Positions 8,062 to 17,037 of a DNA stretch of 38,714 nt are shown here, piece by piece. How positions within the stretch are numbered: the first letter of the stretch is position 1; each line of letters begins with the position of its first letter. The translations under genes and the position numbers were made by a program. The notes beneath the pieces were generated by a model. That model was not told where the DNA came from. It saw only the letters and a list, made by a program, of their open reading frames with translations, and did not search any database. Source of the DNA: CAJQQK01 sp963696075. GTDB taxonomy: Bacteria; Pseudomonadota; Alphaproteobacteria; Rhizobiales; Hyphomicrobiaceae. The stretch covers positions 1-38,714 of the forward strand of contig CAVOJD010000024.1 of assembly GCA_963696075.1 (NCBI GenBank), written 5' to 3'.

Positions 8062-9603
8062 TTACTCGACCAATTCGATCTCGCCGGGACGCCAGGACTG
8101 ATCGATCCAGGGCTTCAGCGGGCCGTAGATGCGCAGAGCAAGCCACCAGCTCTTGCCGGGTACTGTTTGCAACCAGTTGCCTTCTTTGCCTTTGGGCGGC
8201 TTTGGCGCGAAGTAGATGTCGTAAGTCCCGTCGGCGTTTGTCTTGATGCCCTTAGTCTGGCTCCCGAGTGTCGGGAACTGCTGATCGGTCTGGAGTTGCG
8301 AGCGGGTTTGGGTGTCGTACATCGTCAACGCCCAGAAATCCTTGGCGGGCACATCCTTCGGCATGGTCAGCTTGTAGGTCTTTGATCCATCAAGTGCCTG
8401 CTTCTTAGAATCCACCGCGATCAGGGCGTAATCCGAACCCTTGCCCGCCACCGTGACCGCCATGGCAGGCGACACAACGATATAGCCGAAGTGGAAGAGG
8501 GCACGAGCCTCAAGGTTAAACGCGCCATCTTTCAGGAATGCCGTGTCCTTGTTTGCGTAGGCCATGATCCATGAACTGTCTTTGCCATACAGCATGTTGC
8601 CTGGATCGCGCGGGAAATAACTGATGGCGCGCGCGGCGGTGTTACCGATTGCGGCCGCGTCGGTGAGGACCTTCTTCATCCGCTCATCGGGTTTGAAAGG
8701 CTTGCCCTTTTCAATGCCGATCGCTGCCATCATGCCCTTGGCTTCCGGGCCGAGATAGTCGTTAGGCTCTCCCTGAATTAGATCATGCAGCTTTACAAAA
8801 AAGCTGTAGTCGTTGGGCACGATCGTATTCATGACCTTGCCCGATACGTTAATGAATTCGGTCGTGGGCGGCTTGTCTTTGGACTTAAGCGGATAGACCT
8901 TCAGGTGGTCGCGGATATTCCTTGATGCCGCCGGGATGGCCTTTTCCAGCGGCAGTTTTTTGTCCAGATACCCACGGGTAAACACCCACACGCCGTTGGT
9001 CTTGGAGGGCACAACAAAATAGCCGTCCGGCACGTCACCTTTGTAGTTCGGCGGCAGCACCAGAAACTTGCCGCCCTTGCCCTTGTCTGGACCGGCCACC
9101 CCTAAGTCCGTCATGTAACGGAAGGCCATGTCGTCAAGCACACCAAGCATGCCCGGCGGCAAATCAATCACCGTTGGACCGTCCTTCGCCAAGTCTAAGA
9201 ACCCCACCGCGTACATGGTTGATGTATTGCCCGTCAGTAGGATCGTTTTGGAATCCATCAGGGTGTCCCAGATGGCAATCTTGTTGCTGGCATCGGCCCC
9301 CATGCTCGCCTGGCCTTCACGCAGCATGTAGGCGGACATCATCGGGATGGAATTGATGAAGACATTGACAGCGCGCGACCGGTCGAGAAAGTCGTAGCTT
9401 GCCGCGACACTGGCTGCGTCGGGCACGCCATCGAAAAATTTCATTGTGCCGATTGATGTCTCAACGCTGTCAGGCGCGATGATCGAAGACGGAATGTCTG
9501 TCGTCATTTTCATTTTTTTTGGAGATTTGGCGTGAACTGGAACAAGCATGCTGGTCGCCATCAATCCGGCGACAGCTAGAAAAAGGCGCGACGTCGTTTT
9601 CAT
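8062..9603 (-). CDS. Exported DUF1254/DUF1214 protein, second paralogue of the TetR operon
   Basis: A 513-aa protein with a signal peptide (MKTTSRLFLAVAGLMATSML, then VPVHAKS), DUF1254 with GPDKGKGGKFLVLPPNYKGD, and DUF1214 with YDIYFAPKPPKGKEGNWLQT. The start is the ATG at 9603 with GGAG seven bases before it. Its tail is the closest relative of the truncated copy at 4616-4882. It lies 76 nt downstream of the first paralogue. The protein should be periplasmic or secreted; no catalytic residues are established for the family. Confidence 0.89.
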   Translation of the reverse strand: MKTTSRLFLAVAGLMATSMLVPVHAKSPKKMKMTTDIPSSIIAPDSVETSIGTMKFFDGVPDAASVAASYDFLDRSRAVNVFINSIPMMSAYMLREGQASMGADASNKIAIWDTLMDSKTILLTGNTSTMYAVGFLDLAKDGPTVIDLPPGMLGVLDDMAFRYMTDLGVAGPDKGKGGKFLVLPPNYKGDVPDGYFVVPSKTNGVWVFTRGYLDKKLPLEKAIPAASRNIRDHLKVYPLKSKDKPPTTEFINVSGKVMNTIVPNDYSFFVKLHDLIQGEPNDYLGPEAKGMMAAIGIEKGKPFKPDERMKKVLTDAAAIGNTAARAISYFPRDPGNMLYGKDSSWIMAYANKDTAFLKDGAFNLEARALFHFGYIVVSPAMAVTVAGKGSDYALIAVDSKKQALDGSKTYKLTMPKDVPAKDFWALTMYDTQTRSQLQTDQQFPTLGSQTKGIKTNADGTYDIYFAPKPPKGKEGNWLQTVPGKSWWLALRIYGPLKPWIDQSWRPGEIELVE

Positions 9604-9679
9604 AATGATCTCCACTTAATAACGATGTTCGAAGGCGGCGGGCATAGACCCGCCCCGTCGGTCATTGATCTCGGGCGAA

Positions 9680-11188
9680 TTACTTGACCAGCACGACTTC
9701 GCCGGGCTGCCAGGTCTTGTCGAACCAAGGCTGGGTCGGGCTATAGATCCGCCATAGGATGTTCCATCCCTTGCCGGGAATAGTCTGCAACCAGTTGGAT
9801 TTGCCTTTGGGTTTTTCCGGGCTGAAGATGATGTCGAAAGACCCATCTGCGTTCTTGACGATGCCCTCATCGATGCTTGAGACACCAGGGTACTCCTGAT
9901 CGGTCTGCATCAGCGAGCGGGTCTGGTTGTCATAGAGCGTCACGTCCCAGAAGTTTGCTGCCGGTACGTTCGGTGCCACATGCATCTTGTAGGTCTTTGA
10001 CCCATCAAACGGCTTGCCGTTTGAATCCTTGGCACCAATGAGATATTGCGAGCCTTTGCCCACGCCCGGATTGACCATCGCCGGCGTGATGCCGGTCGCA
10101 TAGAAATGGAACCGCGCGCGGTAGTCGTTCAGGCTGACGTCCTTGTCCATAAATTTGTAGCTGCCACCAGCAAACCCAAGCTCCCAAGTCTTGCTGTTTG
10201 GGTAGATCCGAACCGTTTTATCGCGGTTTTTGAAGATGATTGAGCGCAAGGCGGCCGTACCAACAGCGGCTGCTTCGGTCAGGATCTTTTGCATGCGTGC
10301 GTCAGGCTTGAACGGCTTGCCTTTCTGGATCCCGATCGCGGCCAACAAGCCAAGACTTTCCGCATTGTGCGAGAACCGCGGTTCTTCCTGTACGATCTCA
10401 TTCACTTCGTTGAAGAAGCTGGCATCCTGCGCATGCAGTGTATTGAATGCCTTGCCGGAGACGTTGGCCCAGTTGACCTCTTTGGGTTTGGATCCCAACG
10501 GATAGAGACGGAAATGCTTCTTCATGTTGGCGACCACGGGCTTATGGTCGAAGTTTTTCATGAAGCCACGCATTGCCAGCCAGTGGCCGTAGGTTTTAGA
10601 TTTTTTGACAAAATAACCGTCTGGGATGTCACCTTTGTAGCCTGGCGGAACGAGAAGGTACTTACCGCCCTTCCCTTTATCGTCGCCGGCGTTACCGAAG
10701 TCAGTGACATATTCGAACCACGCGTTATCGATGATCCCTAGAACGTTCGGTGGGGTTTCCATCACCATCGGACCGTTCTTCAAGTCAATCCACATGAAGC
10801 TGTAAACGACGGTCGTGTTTCCCGTCAGCAGGAGACCACGAGGATCCAGTCGGCCTTCGAAAATGATCATTGTCTCGTTGTCAGGGCCGAACTCACGAAT
10901 TCCCTTGCGGAAACCGGCCAACGACGCAGCCGGCACATTCATGATCATCGCCTCGACGGCCCGGCTGAAATCCAGATGATCCCAGACCTTCTGCGCCGTC
11001 GCATTGGTGGGGACGCCGTCAAAGAATTCGAGTGTGCCCAGGCGCGATTCCAACTTGTCCGGTGTCAGAACATTAGCGGGAATATCGGTTGTCATTTTGT
11101 ATTTTGGGGACTCCGCATTGGCAGGACTCGCTGTTAGCGCGGCTGACGCGAAGACCAATGGCAATATGCGCTTATTGAGGTTAGGCAC
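9680..11188 (-). CDS. Exported DUF1254/DUF1214 protein, first paralogue of the TetR operon, GTG start
   Basis: A 502-aa protein. The GTG at 11188 is chosen as start: AGGAG lies seven bases upstream, and the codons that follow give a signal peptide (LNKRILPLVFASAALTASP, then ANAES); the longer frame adds 36 residues that overlap tetR. DUF1254 carries DKGKGGKYLLVPPGYKGD, and DUF1214 carries FDIIFSPEKPKGKSNWLQT, slightly shorter than in the neighbours. The start codon is two bases beyond the tetR stop, so translation is probably coupled to the regulator. This physical link is the strongest evidence that TetR controls the paralogue cluster. Confidence 0.9.
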   Translation of the reverse strand: MPNLNKRILPLVFASAALTASPANAESPKYKMTTDIPANVLTPDKLESRLGTLEFFDGVPTNATAQKVWDHLDFSRAVEAMIMNVPAASLAGFRKGIREFGPDNETMIIFEGRLDPRGLLLTGNTTVVYSFMWIDLKNGPMVMETPPNVLGIIDNAWFEYVTDFGNAGDDKGKGGKYLLVPPGYKGDIPDGYFVKKSKTYGHWLAMRGFMKNFDHKPVVANMKKHFRLYPLGSKPKEVNWANVSGKAFNTLHAQDASFFNEVNEIVQEEPRFSHNAESLGLLAAIGIQKGKPFKPDARMQKILTEAAAVGTAALRSIIFKNRDKTVRIYPNSKTWELGFAGGSYKFMDKDVSLNDYRARFHFYATGITPAMVNPGVGKGSQYLIGAKDSNGKPFDGSKTYKMHVAPNVPAANFWDVTLYDNQTRSLMQTDQEYPGVSSIDEGIVKNADGSFDIIFSPEKPKGKSNWLQTIPGKGWNILWRIYSPTQPWFDKTWQPGEVVLVK

Positions 11189-11190
11189 GG

Positions 11191-11919
11191 CTACTCTCCT
11201 TTGTTTTGAGAAACAGATTTCTTTTTGATTTTGCGTTTCTGGGGCGACGCAACTGGTTGCTGCAGCGCCTGCGCGCCGTACAGCGTTGAGATCCAAATCC
11301 GTACGAGCGACTCGAGGACTTGGTCCTGATTTCCACGCGGACGTCGGCCGAACGTTTCGATCATCAAAGATGCATCGAGACGGTTCAGGGCGACGGCGAC
11401 CGACCGCGCTGCGAATGGTGGTATCAAGCCGGCTGCCTGTTGTTGCTCGATACGTTCAGTTACTGCGTCGTCGAACCGCTGTAAGAACTTAGCCCAGTTC
11501 TTCTCGAGCGTTTCATCCGAGGCCGTGGCGTCGGCCACAGCACGCAGAATGGGGCCGCGCTGGTAACAAATCTTCACAAGCCCTGACAGGCTTTCCCTCA
11601 ACAGGGAAGCTGGGTCACCATTGCCTTCAAGCCAAGGTGTCGCAGCTACGAGGATGTCGTTCCCCATTTCACTCAAGAGCACGTCCATCAGGTCGTGAAG
11701 GTCCGCAAAGTACTGGTAGAACGTTGCGCGGCTTGTTTTTGTGCGCGACGCCAACTCAGCAACCGTGAGATCCCTGAATGGATGGGTCCAAAGGAAGTCC
11801 AACGCAGCATCCAAGATCGCCCGTCGGGTTCGTTCCGACTTCCTGGGCGATGACGCACGCTTGCGAACTAACTGCCTGATTGAACCGCCTTCTGACATGC
11901 TGTCACTTAAATCCTTCAT
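11191..11919 (-). CDS. TetR-family transcriptional regulator of the DUF1254 cluster
   Basis: A 242-aa regulator. The TetR DNA-binding domain covers about residues 32-78: RRAILDAALDFLWTH, then the helix-turn-helix LTVAELASRTKTSRATFYQYF. The C-terminal ligand domain is unassigned and ends in a basic tail (KRKIKKKSVSQNKGE). The ATG at 11919 is used; a GTG one codon earlier and ATG 11898 are alternatives, and no strong ribosome binding site decides between them. It is the first gene of the cluster, two bases from the next start. A palindrome at 11936-11950 just upstream is a candidate self-operator. Confidence 0.9.
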   Translation of the reverse strand: MKDLSDSMSEGGSIRQLVRKRASSPRKSERTRRAILDAALDFLWTHPFRDLTVAELASRTKTSRATFYQYFADLHDLMDVLLSEMGNDILVAATPWLEGNGDPASLLRESLSGLVKICYQRGPILRAVADATASDETLEKNWAKFLQRFDDAVTERIEQQQAAGLIPPFAARSVAVALNRLDASLMIETFGRRPRGNQDQVLESLVRIWISTLYGAQALQQPVASPQKRKIKKKSVSQNKGE

Positions 11920-11935
11920 CACGCGCTTTGTTATT

Positions 11936-11950
11936 CAAGTGGGTCACTTG
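11936..11950. promoter_or_regulatory. Candidate TetR operator
   Basis: CAAGTGGGTCACTTG is a perfect inverted repeat of two 6-bp arms with a 3-bp spacer. It begins 17 bases upstream of the tetR start codon in the 76-nt gap before the next gene. TetR-family regulators commonly bind palindromes of this size next to their own promoter and repress it. The binding itself is inferred from position and symmetry. Confidence 0.55.
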
Positions 11951-11995
11951 TAGTGGCTTGATGGTGTGGGCCATCTGAAAATTGCTTGCTTGTGA

Positions 11996-12352
11996 TTAGC
12001 AGCGCTGAGCAATTCTATCTGCTCCTTGCTCTGCCGACCGTAGCCCAGCGGCCGGCAAGCCGAGCGAAATGGAGCGCATCGCCTCCGCATCATTGATCGT
12101 GATGAGGTGTTCATCTGGCAACCCGATCAAGCCCTGCCGGCGGAGCAGTCTCAGCAAACGGTCAAGGCTGGCGACAGGAACGCCCATGTCGGCTGCAAGC
12201 CAGCATCGCGTCATCAGTGCGCCCTCGAGGCGATCGATACCGCGAATTCGCACGAATGCCGCGACAAACTGATGAACATCCATTTCCGATGACGCGGCGG
12301 AATTGTCGATAAGGGGTAGGCGGATGGCGCTAGCTGTTGCAGCGGTACTCAT
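11996..12352 (-). CDS. Small Crp/Fnr-type winged-helix protein without sensor domain
   Basis: The 118-aa product resembles only the C-terminal DNA-binding part of Crp/Fnr regulators: MTRCWLAADMGVPVASLDR, then LLRLLRRQGLI and ITINDAEAMRSISLG, matching the helix-turn-helix, wing and final helix. The first 35 residues do not resemble a cyclic-nucleotide or FNR sensor domain. The start at 12352 has GAGG nine bases upstream; the longer frame adds 11 residues. It lies 76 nt upstream of tetR on the same strand, ending before the candidate operator. A perfect FNR/FixK box is found 153 nt before its start. It could be a constitutive binder or competitor at FNR sites; that is speculation. Confidence 0.6.
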   Translation of the reverse strand: MSTAATASAIRLPLIDNSAASSEMDVHQFVAAFVRIRGIDRLEGALMTRCWLAADMGVPVASLDRLLRLLRRQGLIGLPDEHLITINDAEAMRSISLGLPAAGLRSAEQGADRIAQRC

Positions 12353-12505
12353 AACTAGTTTCCTCAGATGCCCTTTAGTCAGCATCGCCCACCGAGCTGG
12401 GTCCGAACTGCTAGCGGATGATGCAAGGTCGCGGCAGAATTGGCGAACTCATGCATTTCCTGTCTCCTTGTAGCATTTTACTGACACAGTGCCAGATTTC
12501 TTTTC

Positions 12506-12519
12506 TTGATCTGGATCAA
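12506..12519. promoter_or_regulatory. Perfect FNR/FixK box
   Basis: TTGATCTGGATCAA matches the consensus TTGAT-N4-ATCAA exactly and is fully symmetric in its arms. It lies in the 357-nt gap (12353-12709) between the Crp-type helix gene and a decayed IS3 element. No other gene is visible in that gap. The natural target is the minus-strand gene at 11996-12352, possibly with tetR and its cluster downstream. Confidence 0.72.
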
Positions 12520-12764
12520 TCGGTCGTACGCAGTCCATTTTTGGGCCTTGGCCGTTCGTGGGGTAGACCGCGAAACCTGAAGTCGAGCGGCTGACGTCAA
12601 CTAACGAGATAGCTGCTCTCGAGAGCTGCGCTCGGTGACGCGCGTCGGTCAGTCGCTAGGGCGGGTTCTGGTGATTGATCTTTGCTACCGCTTGGCCGGC
12701 CAGCGGTGGTGTCTCGCCCCCCTAAAACTGTGCCATCTTTCGGTTAGCAGTTGAGGAGGTTGGC

Positions 12765-13054
12765 ATGGCCCGAAAGCGGCATTCGGACGAAGACATCCTG
12801 AAGCTTTTGCGTGAGATTGAGCTGCATCTGGCTGGCGGTGCAGACGTTGCAACGGCGTGCCGGGCTGCCGGCATCAGTGATGCGACGTATTACAATTGGC
12901 GCAAGAAGTTTGGCGGCATGGGGCGCTCGCAGCTCTCGGAGCTGAAGGCGCTCGAGAAAGAGAGAACCAGCGGTTCAAGAAGATCGTTGCCGACCTCGAA
13001 CTCGACAAACTGAGCCTGAAAGAGAGCCTCGATTTTTTAAAGCCGAAAGCCTGA
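12765..13054 (+). pseudogene. IS3-family orfA, frameshifted
   Basis: The frame begins MARKRHSDEDILKLLREIEL and has the helix-turn-helix AGISDATYYNWRKKFGG typical of IS3-family OrfA. At about 12957-12968 (gagaaagagagaacc) two extra bases turn EKENQRF into EKERTSG and lead to an early stop at 13013. The original frame resumes afterwards as FKKIVADLELDKLSLKESL and ends at the stop at 13052-13054. Confidence 0.82.
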
Positions 13055-13077
13055 CGACCGATAGCCTTCGTCAGGCG

Positions 13078-13910
13078 GTGGTTCATGTCCGCCAGAAGCT
13101 CGGCACGTCGGAGCGGCGCACATGCCGCGAGATCGGCGTCGCGCGCTCGACCCATCAGTACGCATCCAAACCTCAAGACGATGATGAGCTGCGCCTGGCC
13201 CTGATCCGGCTGGCCAAGAAGTACGGGCGGTATGGCTATCGCAAGGTCGGTGAGCTGCTGGCCGCCGAGGGCTGGCGCGTCAATCACAAGAAGGTTGAAC
13301 GGCTGTGGCGTGAAGAGGGCCTGCAGTTGCCGGCCCGGCACAAGAAGCGCAAGCGGCTCTATCATCACGATGCATCTGTGATCCGGCTGCGGCCTAAGTA
13401 TCCGAACCACATCTGAGCGATTGATTTTGTGCACGACCGCTTGAGCAACGGGCGGGCGTACAAGATGCTCACCGTGCTCGACGAATATACGCGCGAAGCG
13501 TTGTGCGTGGCGGTTGCAGCAAAGATGGGCGCGGGTGATGTGCTGGAAGTGCTTTATCCGCTGCTGCTTGAACGCGGCAGACCGAACTACATTCGTTCGG
13601 ACAACGGTCCTGAGTTCGCAGCCGCACCGTTCCAAGATTGGCTCCGACGCGTCGGCATCCACAACCGATCCGGATCTATCCAGGATCGCCCTGGGAGAAT
13701 GGCTACAACGAGCGATTCAACGGCACGCTGCGTCGCGAGGTGCTTAACGCGGAGTGGTTCACGACAACACGACAGGCCCAAGTCGTCATCGACACGTGGC
13801 TCCGGCAGTACAATCACGTCCGCCCGCATCATGCCCTCGGCATGCGTGCGCCAGTGCCCGAAACGTTATTAGAGAAACCGCAGATCAGTGGCCCAGACCG
13901 AGGGGGCTAG
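13078..13910 (+). pseudogene. IS3-family orfB transposase with stop and frameshift
   Basis: The parts recognisable are VRQKLGTSERRTCREIGVAR, a first catalytic region AIDFVHDRL, a second DNGPEFAAAP and a third WENGYNERFNGTLRREVL, which together form the DDE site of an IS3-family integrase. A TGA at about 13414 replaces the Trp expected before AIDFVHD, and a frameshift near 13675 separates the last catalytic segment. The gene is dead. The large minus-strand open frame over it is its shadow. Confidence 0.82.
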
Positions 13911-13913
13911 ACA

Positions 13914-14537
13914 GTGTCGCCTGATCTCGGTCGGCCCCTTCGATAAACCGCTTCATGCCATGCCCCCGCAAAGCCGCGAGAGAACTGAATCAGCATTCGC
14001 GTTTTGACACAACCAGGGTCAGGTCTGGACGCCGCCCGCATTGCAAGGATTTTTTGATGTGCTGCTTGCGGTCGGGTGCAAGTCATGTTTCCGGCCTTTC
14101 TGCGCGGTGTCATGACTGCTGGCCCTGATGTAATTCGCAGATCGAGTCCCAATCAGCGTGCACGGGCTCGATACATGCCTAACCCCTTAAGTCCGGCGGC
14201 GGGCCAGAAAGCCCAATTTCATCAACGCGCTGAGGTGTTGTCTCGACTGCGAGCGTCAATATCGTCAACTTGTTGATGCCCCGAGGATTTTGGCCGCGGA
14301 ACCGGATCAAAAGGGATAGGCATGTCACAATGCCCTAAGCCGCGTTCTTCGAGACGGGCAGGCTTCGGCTCATCTTTGCTGGTGGTCGGGTTCAAGATCA
14401 GCAAGATCGATAGACTGATTGATCGGCTTTTCGGCGTAGCTCGTCAGTAACCGTTGCTGTTTGTGTCTCCAGCGTTCAACAGTCACAATGTCTTACTCCC
14501 ACTTGGGCAATGAGAGGTGGGATTTGGAGAATTCCGG
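13914..14537. other. Gap without recognisable gene
   Basis: Between the decayed IS3 element and the channel gene no reading frame resembles a known protein or has a convincing ribosome binding site. The strand carries short open frames only. The last part must hold the promoter of the mscS-type gene; GGAGA at 14526-14530 is its ribosome binding site. Confidence 0.5.
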
Positions 14538-16847
14538 ATGATATTTAAACTATCGATAGTCTTAAAAGCTCTCACCCGCGCGATGCGTCATGGACTAGCG
14601 CTGATATTCCTTCTGTTTATGCCCCTGAGCGTCGGCGCTCTCGCACAGATCCCAGAGACACCGACAGAAGTCACTGACTTTGAAAAGCTCATCGACAAGG
14701 CTAAGGCGGATGGTGTGCGGGTTATCATTGTCGACCCGAAGCAGGTCCAGAAACCCAAGGCTGCAAGAGAAACGGACCTGCAATCGGCTGCCAGTCGGCT
14801 CCAATCAACCGCATACTTAGCGCGTGATAGGCTGTCCGAAATATTGGTCGCACTGCCAAAATTCCCCAACCACGCGGTAGAAGCCATCATTAGCAAGAGT
14901 CCCGACAAATCGTCATCTTGGCCCATTGTGACGCTTGGATGGACTGTATTATTTTTGATTGTTGGATGGTGCGCCCGATATCTTTTTGCCCGATGGGCCG
15001 AAGGCAAGTTGTTAGGGTTCTTCGATGCCGCACCGAGAAGCGATGCCGAAAAGATCGGTTATCTCTATACCCGCGCCGCACTGAGCTTATTGGGCCTTAT
15101 CATTCAACTCGCCACTGCTGCCTTGCTCGTGATAACGTTTGACATGGGACGTACGCACCTTCGGTCAACGGCAATGCTCATCATTGCGTATTGGGGCACC
15201 GTTGCTGGGTTCGCGATCTTTTTTAAGAACCTGCTCGCTGTCGATGTTCCTCAATACCGCACTATCCGCATTGGTGATCACCAAGCACTATCGTTTTATC
15301 GCAATTTGGTGAGCCTCTTGGCTTTTGCCACGTTGATCCTTGGGCTTTGCTTTTGGATGGATTTCTTGGGAATCGACCGCCGTGCGCATGTACTTTCACT
15401 CGGCAGTGCACAACTGATCGTCACGGTAGTCTTAACAGGCATAGCCATCCGCCATCGGCATGACGTCGCGAACATATTTTTTGGCTACAGGCCGAAGTTC
15501 GCATGGTCGGTTTGGCAGCGTCTTGTTGCAAGCCTTTGGCATGTTCCAATTATTCTTTATTTCTCTGTGGCATGGGCTGTAACAGCAGTGCGCTTGCTGT
15601 TGGGCCAGCCTAATGCGATTGGATTGGTTGGCCGGCCAATACTTTTCATCTTGGCGGCTGTTGCGCTTTATGGTGCCTATCTACTCTTCGTCGAGCTGAT
15701 GTTCGCGCGGACTAAAAGTCCGTCAGATCCATCTTCCACATCAACAATAAAAAATGCTGACGAGACTGCCATTACGGAAACCGACAATCCCCTGAAACTA
15801 GAGGCACCCAAGTATAAGGACCTATTTGTGCGTACTGGTGGTTTGGTAGCAATTGTCATGGTTATTGCCGCAACTATCAACCTTTGGGGCATCAGGCCCT
15901 TTACATCAACAGGTTGGGCACAGGCAACTATGGACATCTTGATCGTCGGTTTTATTGCATATGTTTGTTGGTCAGCGATAAGGATCGCGATTGAGAGAAA
16001 GCTACTCGAAGAAGGTGGCCCAGTTCAAATAGCGCCGGGTGAGATTGGCGGCGCCGGTGCCTCAAGGCTCAGCACGTTGCTGCCGCTAATAGCAAACTTT
16101 TTGTTCATATTCATTGTGGCTGTTGCAATGATGGTCATTCTGTCGGAATTGGGCATCAATATTACAGCGCTCTTGGCTGGCGCCGGAGTCCTTGGATTAG
16201 CGGTTGGCTTTGGTGCACAAACACTTGTACGTGATATTCTATCGGGCGTTTTCTTTCTAATTGACGACGCTTTTCGTCAAGGCGAATTCATTGATGTAGG
16301 TGATGTCAAAGGAACGGTCGAGACCATCTCTTTGCGCTCCATGCAATTGCGGCACCATCTAGGCCCGCTGAACACAATCCCTTTTGGAGAGATTAAGAAC
16401 GTACAGAACTTCTCACGGGATTGGGTCATCATGAAGTTACCGATCCGACTGACCTATGACACTGACGCGGAAAAGGTTCGCAAACTTATCAACAATTACG
16501 GCAAGGAGTTACTCAAAGATCCTCAAGTAGGCGAGGACTTTCTGCAACCGCTCAAATCGCAAGGTGTCATTCAGATGGACGAGTCGGCCCAGATCATGCG
16601 GGTTAAGTTTATGAGCAAGCCAGGGCAACAGTGGGTTATCCGCCGAAAGGTGTTAAATGGTATTCGGGATTTGTTCGACCGCGAGGGGATTCAATTTGCG
16701 CACCACGAAGTAACCGTCAGACTGGCACATAGGGAGGAGCCACAAAATCTTACCGAGGAGCAAACGCATCAGGCGGTTGGCGCGGCCGCGCAACGGGTTG
16801 CAGCACTTGGACAGAATAGCGCGAGGAAATCCAAAGATGAACTATAG
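14538..16847 (+). CDS. Large MscS-family mechanosensitive channel
   Basis: A 769-aa inner-membrane channel that should open under membrane tension and release solutes after hypo-osmotic shock. After a signal-like N-terminus (ALIFLLFMPLSVGALAQIP) comes a short periplasmic region, then a series of membrane helices. The pore helix is near residues 541-575 (ITALLAGAGVLGLAVGFGAQ, then TLVRDILSG), followed by the MscS beta-domain (FIDVGDVKGTVETISLRSMQ) and a C-terminal alpha/beta domain. The length fits the YbiO/MscM-like multi-helix group, well above MscS itself. The ATG at 14538 has GGAGA seven bases upstream; the frame could begin at GTG 14517 but lacks such a site. It stands alone. Confidence 0.93.
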   Translation: MIFKLSIVLKALTRAMRHGLALIFLLFMPLSVGALAQIPETPTEVTDFEKLIDKAKADGVRVIIVDPKQVQKPKAARETDLQSAASRLQSTAYLARDRLSEILVALPKFPNHAVEAIISKSPDKSSSWPIVTLGWTVLFLIVGWCARYLFARWAEGKLLGFFDAAPRSDAEKIGYLYTRAALSLLGLIIQLATAALLVITFDMGRTHLRSTAMLIIAYWGTVAGFAIFFKNLLAVDVPQYRTIRIGDHQALSFYRNLVSLLAFATLILGLCFWMDFLGIDRRAHVLSLGSAQLIVTVVLTGIAIRHRHDVANIFFGYRPKFAWSVWQRLVASLWHVPIILYFSVAWAVTAVRLLLGQPNAIGLVGRPILFILAAVALYGAYLLFVELMFARTKSPSDPSSTSTIKNADETAITETDNPLKLEAPKYKDLFVRTGGLVAIVMVIAATINLWGIRPFTSTGWAQATMDILIVGFIAYVCWSAIRIAIERKLLEEGGPVQIAPGEIGGAGASRLSTLLPLIANFLFIFIVAVAMMVILSELGINITALLAGAGVLGLAVGFGAQTLVRDILSGVFFLIDDAFRQGEFIDVGDVKGTVETISLRSMQLRHHLGPLNTIPFGEIKNVQNFSRDWVIMKLPIRLTYDTDAEKVRKLINNYGKELLKDPQVGEDFLQPLKSQGVIQMDESAQIMRVKFMSKPGQQWVIRRKVLNGIRDLFDREGIQFAHHEVTVRLAHREEPQNLTEEQTHQAVGAAAQRVAALGQNSARKSKDEL

Positions 16848-17037
16848 AGCGGATCGCGCGTCCAAAGGTTGTCGCCTGCTTGTGAAGAGAAATCAGCATG
16901 CTCGCCCCGCGTCGCAAATCTCGCTCAGGATGGAGCGTGCCACGAACAACGCTCGCCGGCGAGGGTGTATATGATCATCCGGGACGGAACAGCTAACCAA
17001 CAAACAGCCGCGCAGCACACGATATCGCGTAGCGATT

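Larger units (their letters stand above)
12710..13913 (+). mobile_element. Decayed IS3-family element (IS407-like)
   Basis: The ends are inverted repeats: TGTCTCGCCCCCC from 12710 and, on the other strand, TGTCTAGCCCCCT ending at 13913. The four flanking bases are GTGG and GTGT, a near-match to a 4-bp target duplication. Inside are orfA and orfB, both broken. The IS407-like subgroup is suggested by protein motifs such as DNGPEF and is not certain. Confidence 0.8.

Noticed and set aside
12874..13662. 262-codon minus-strand open frame over the decayed IS3 element
   Set aside because: It is the shadow of orfA/orfB; the plus-strand DDE motifs identify the real, broken genes.
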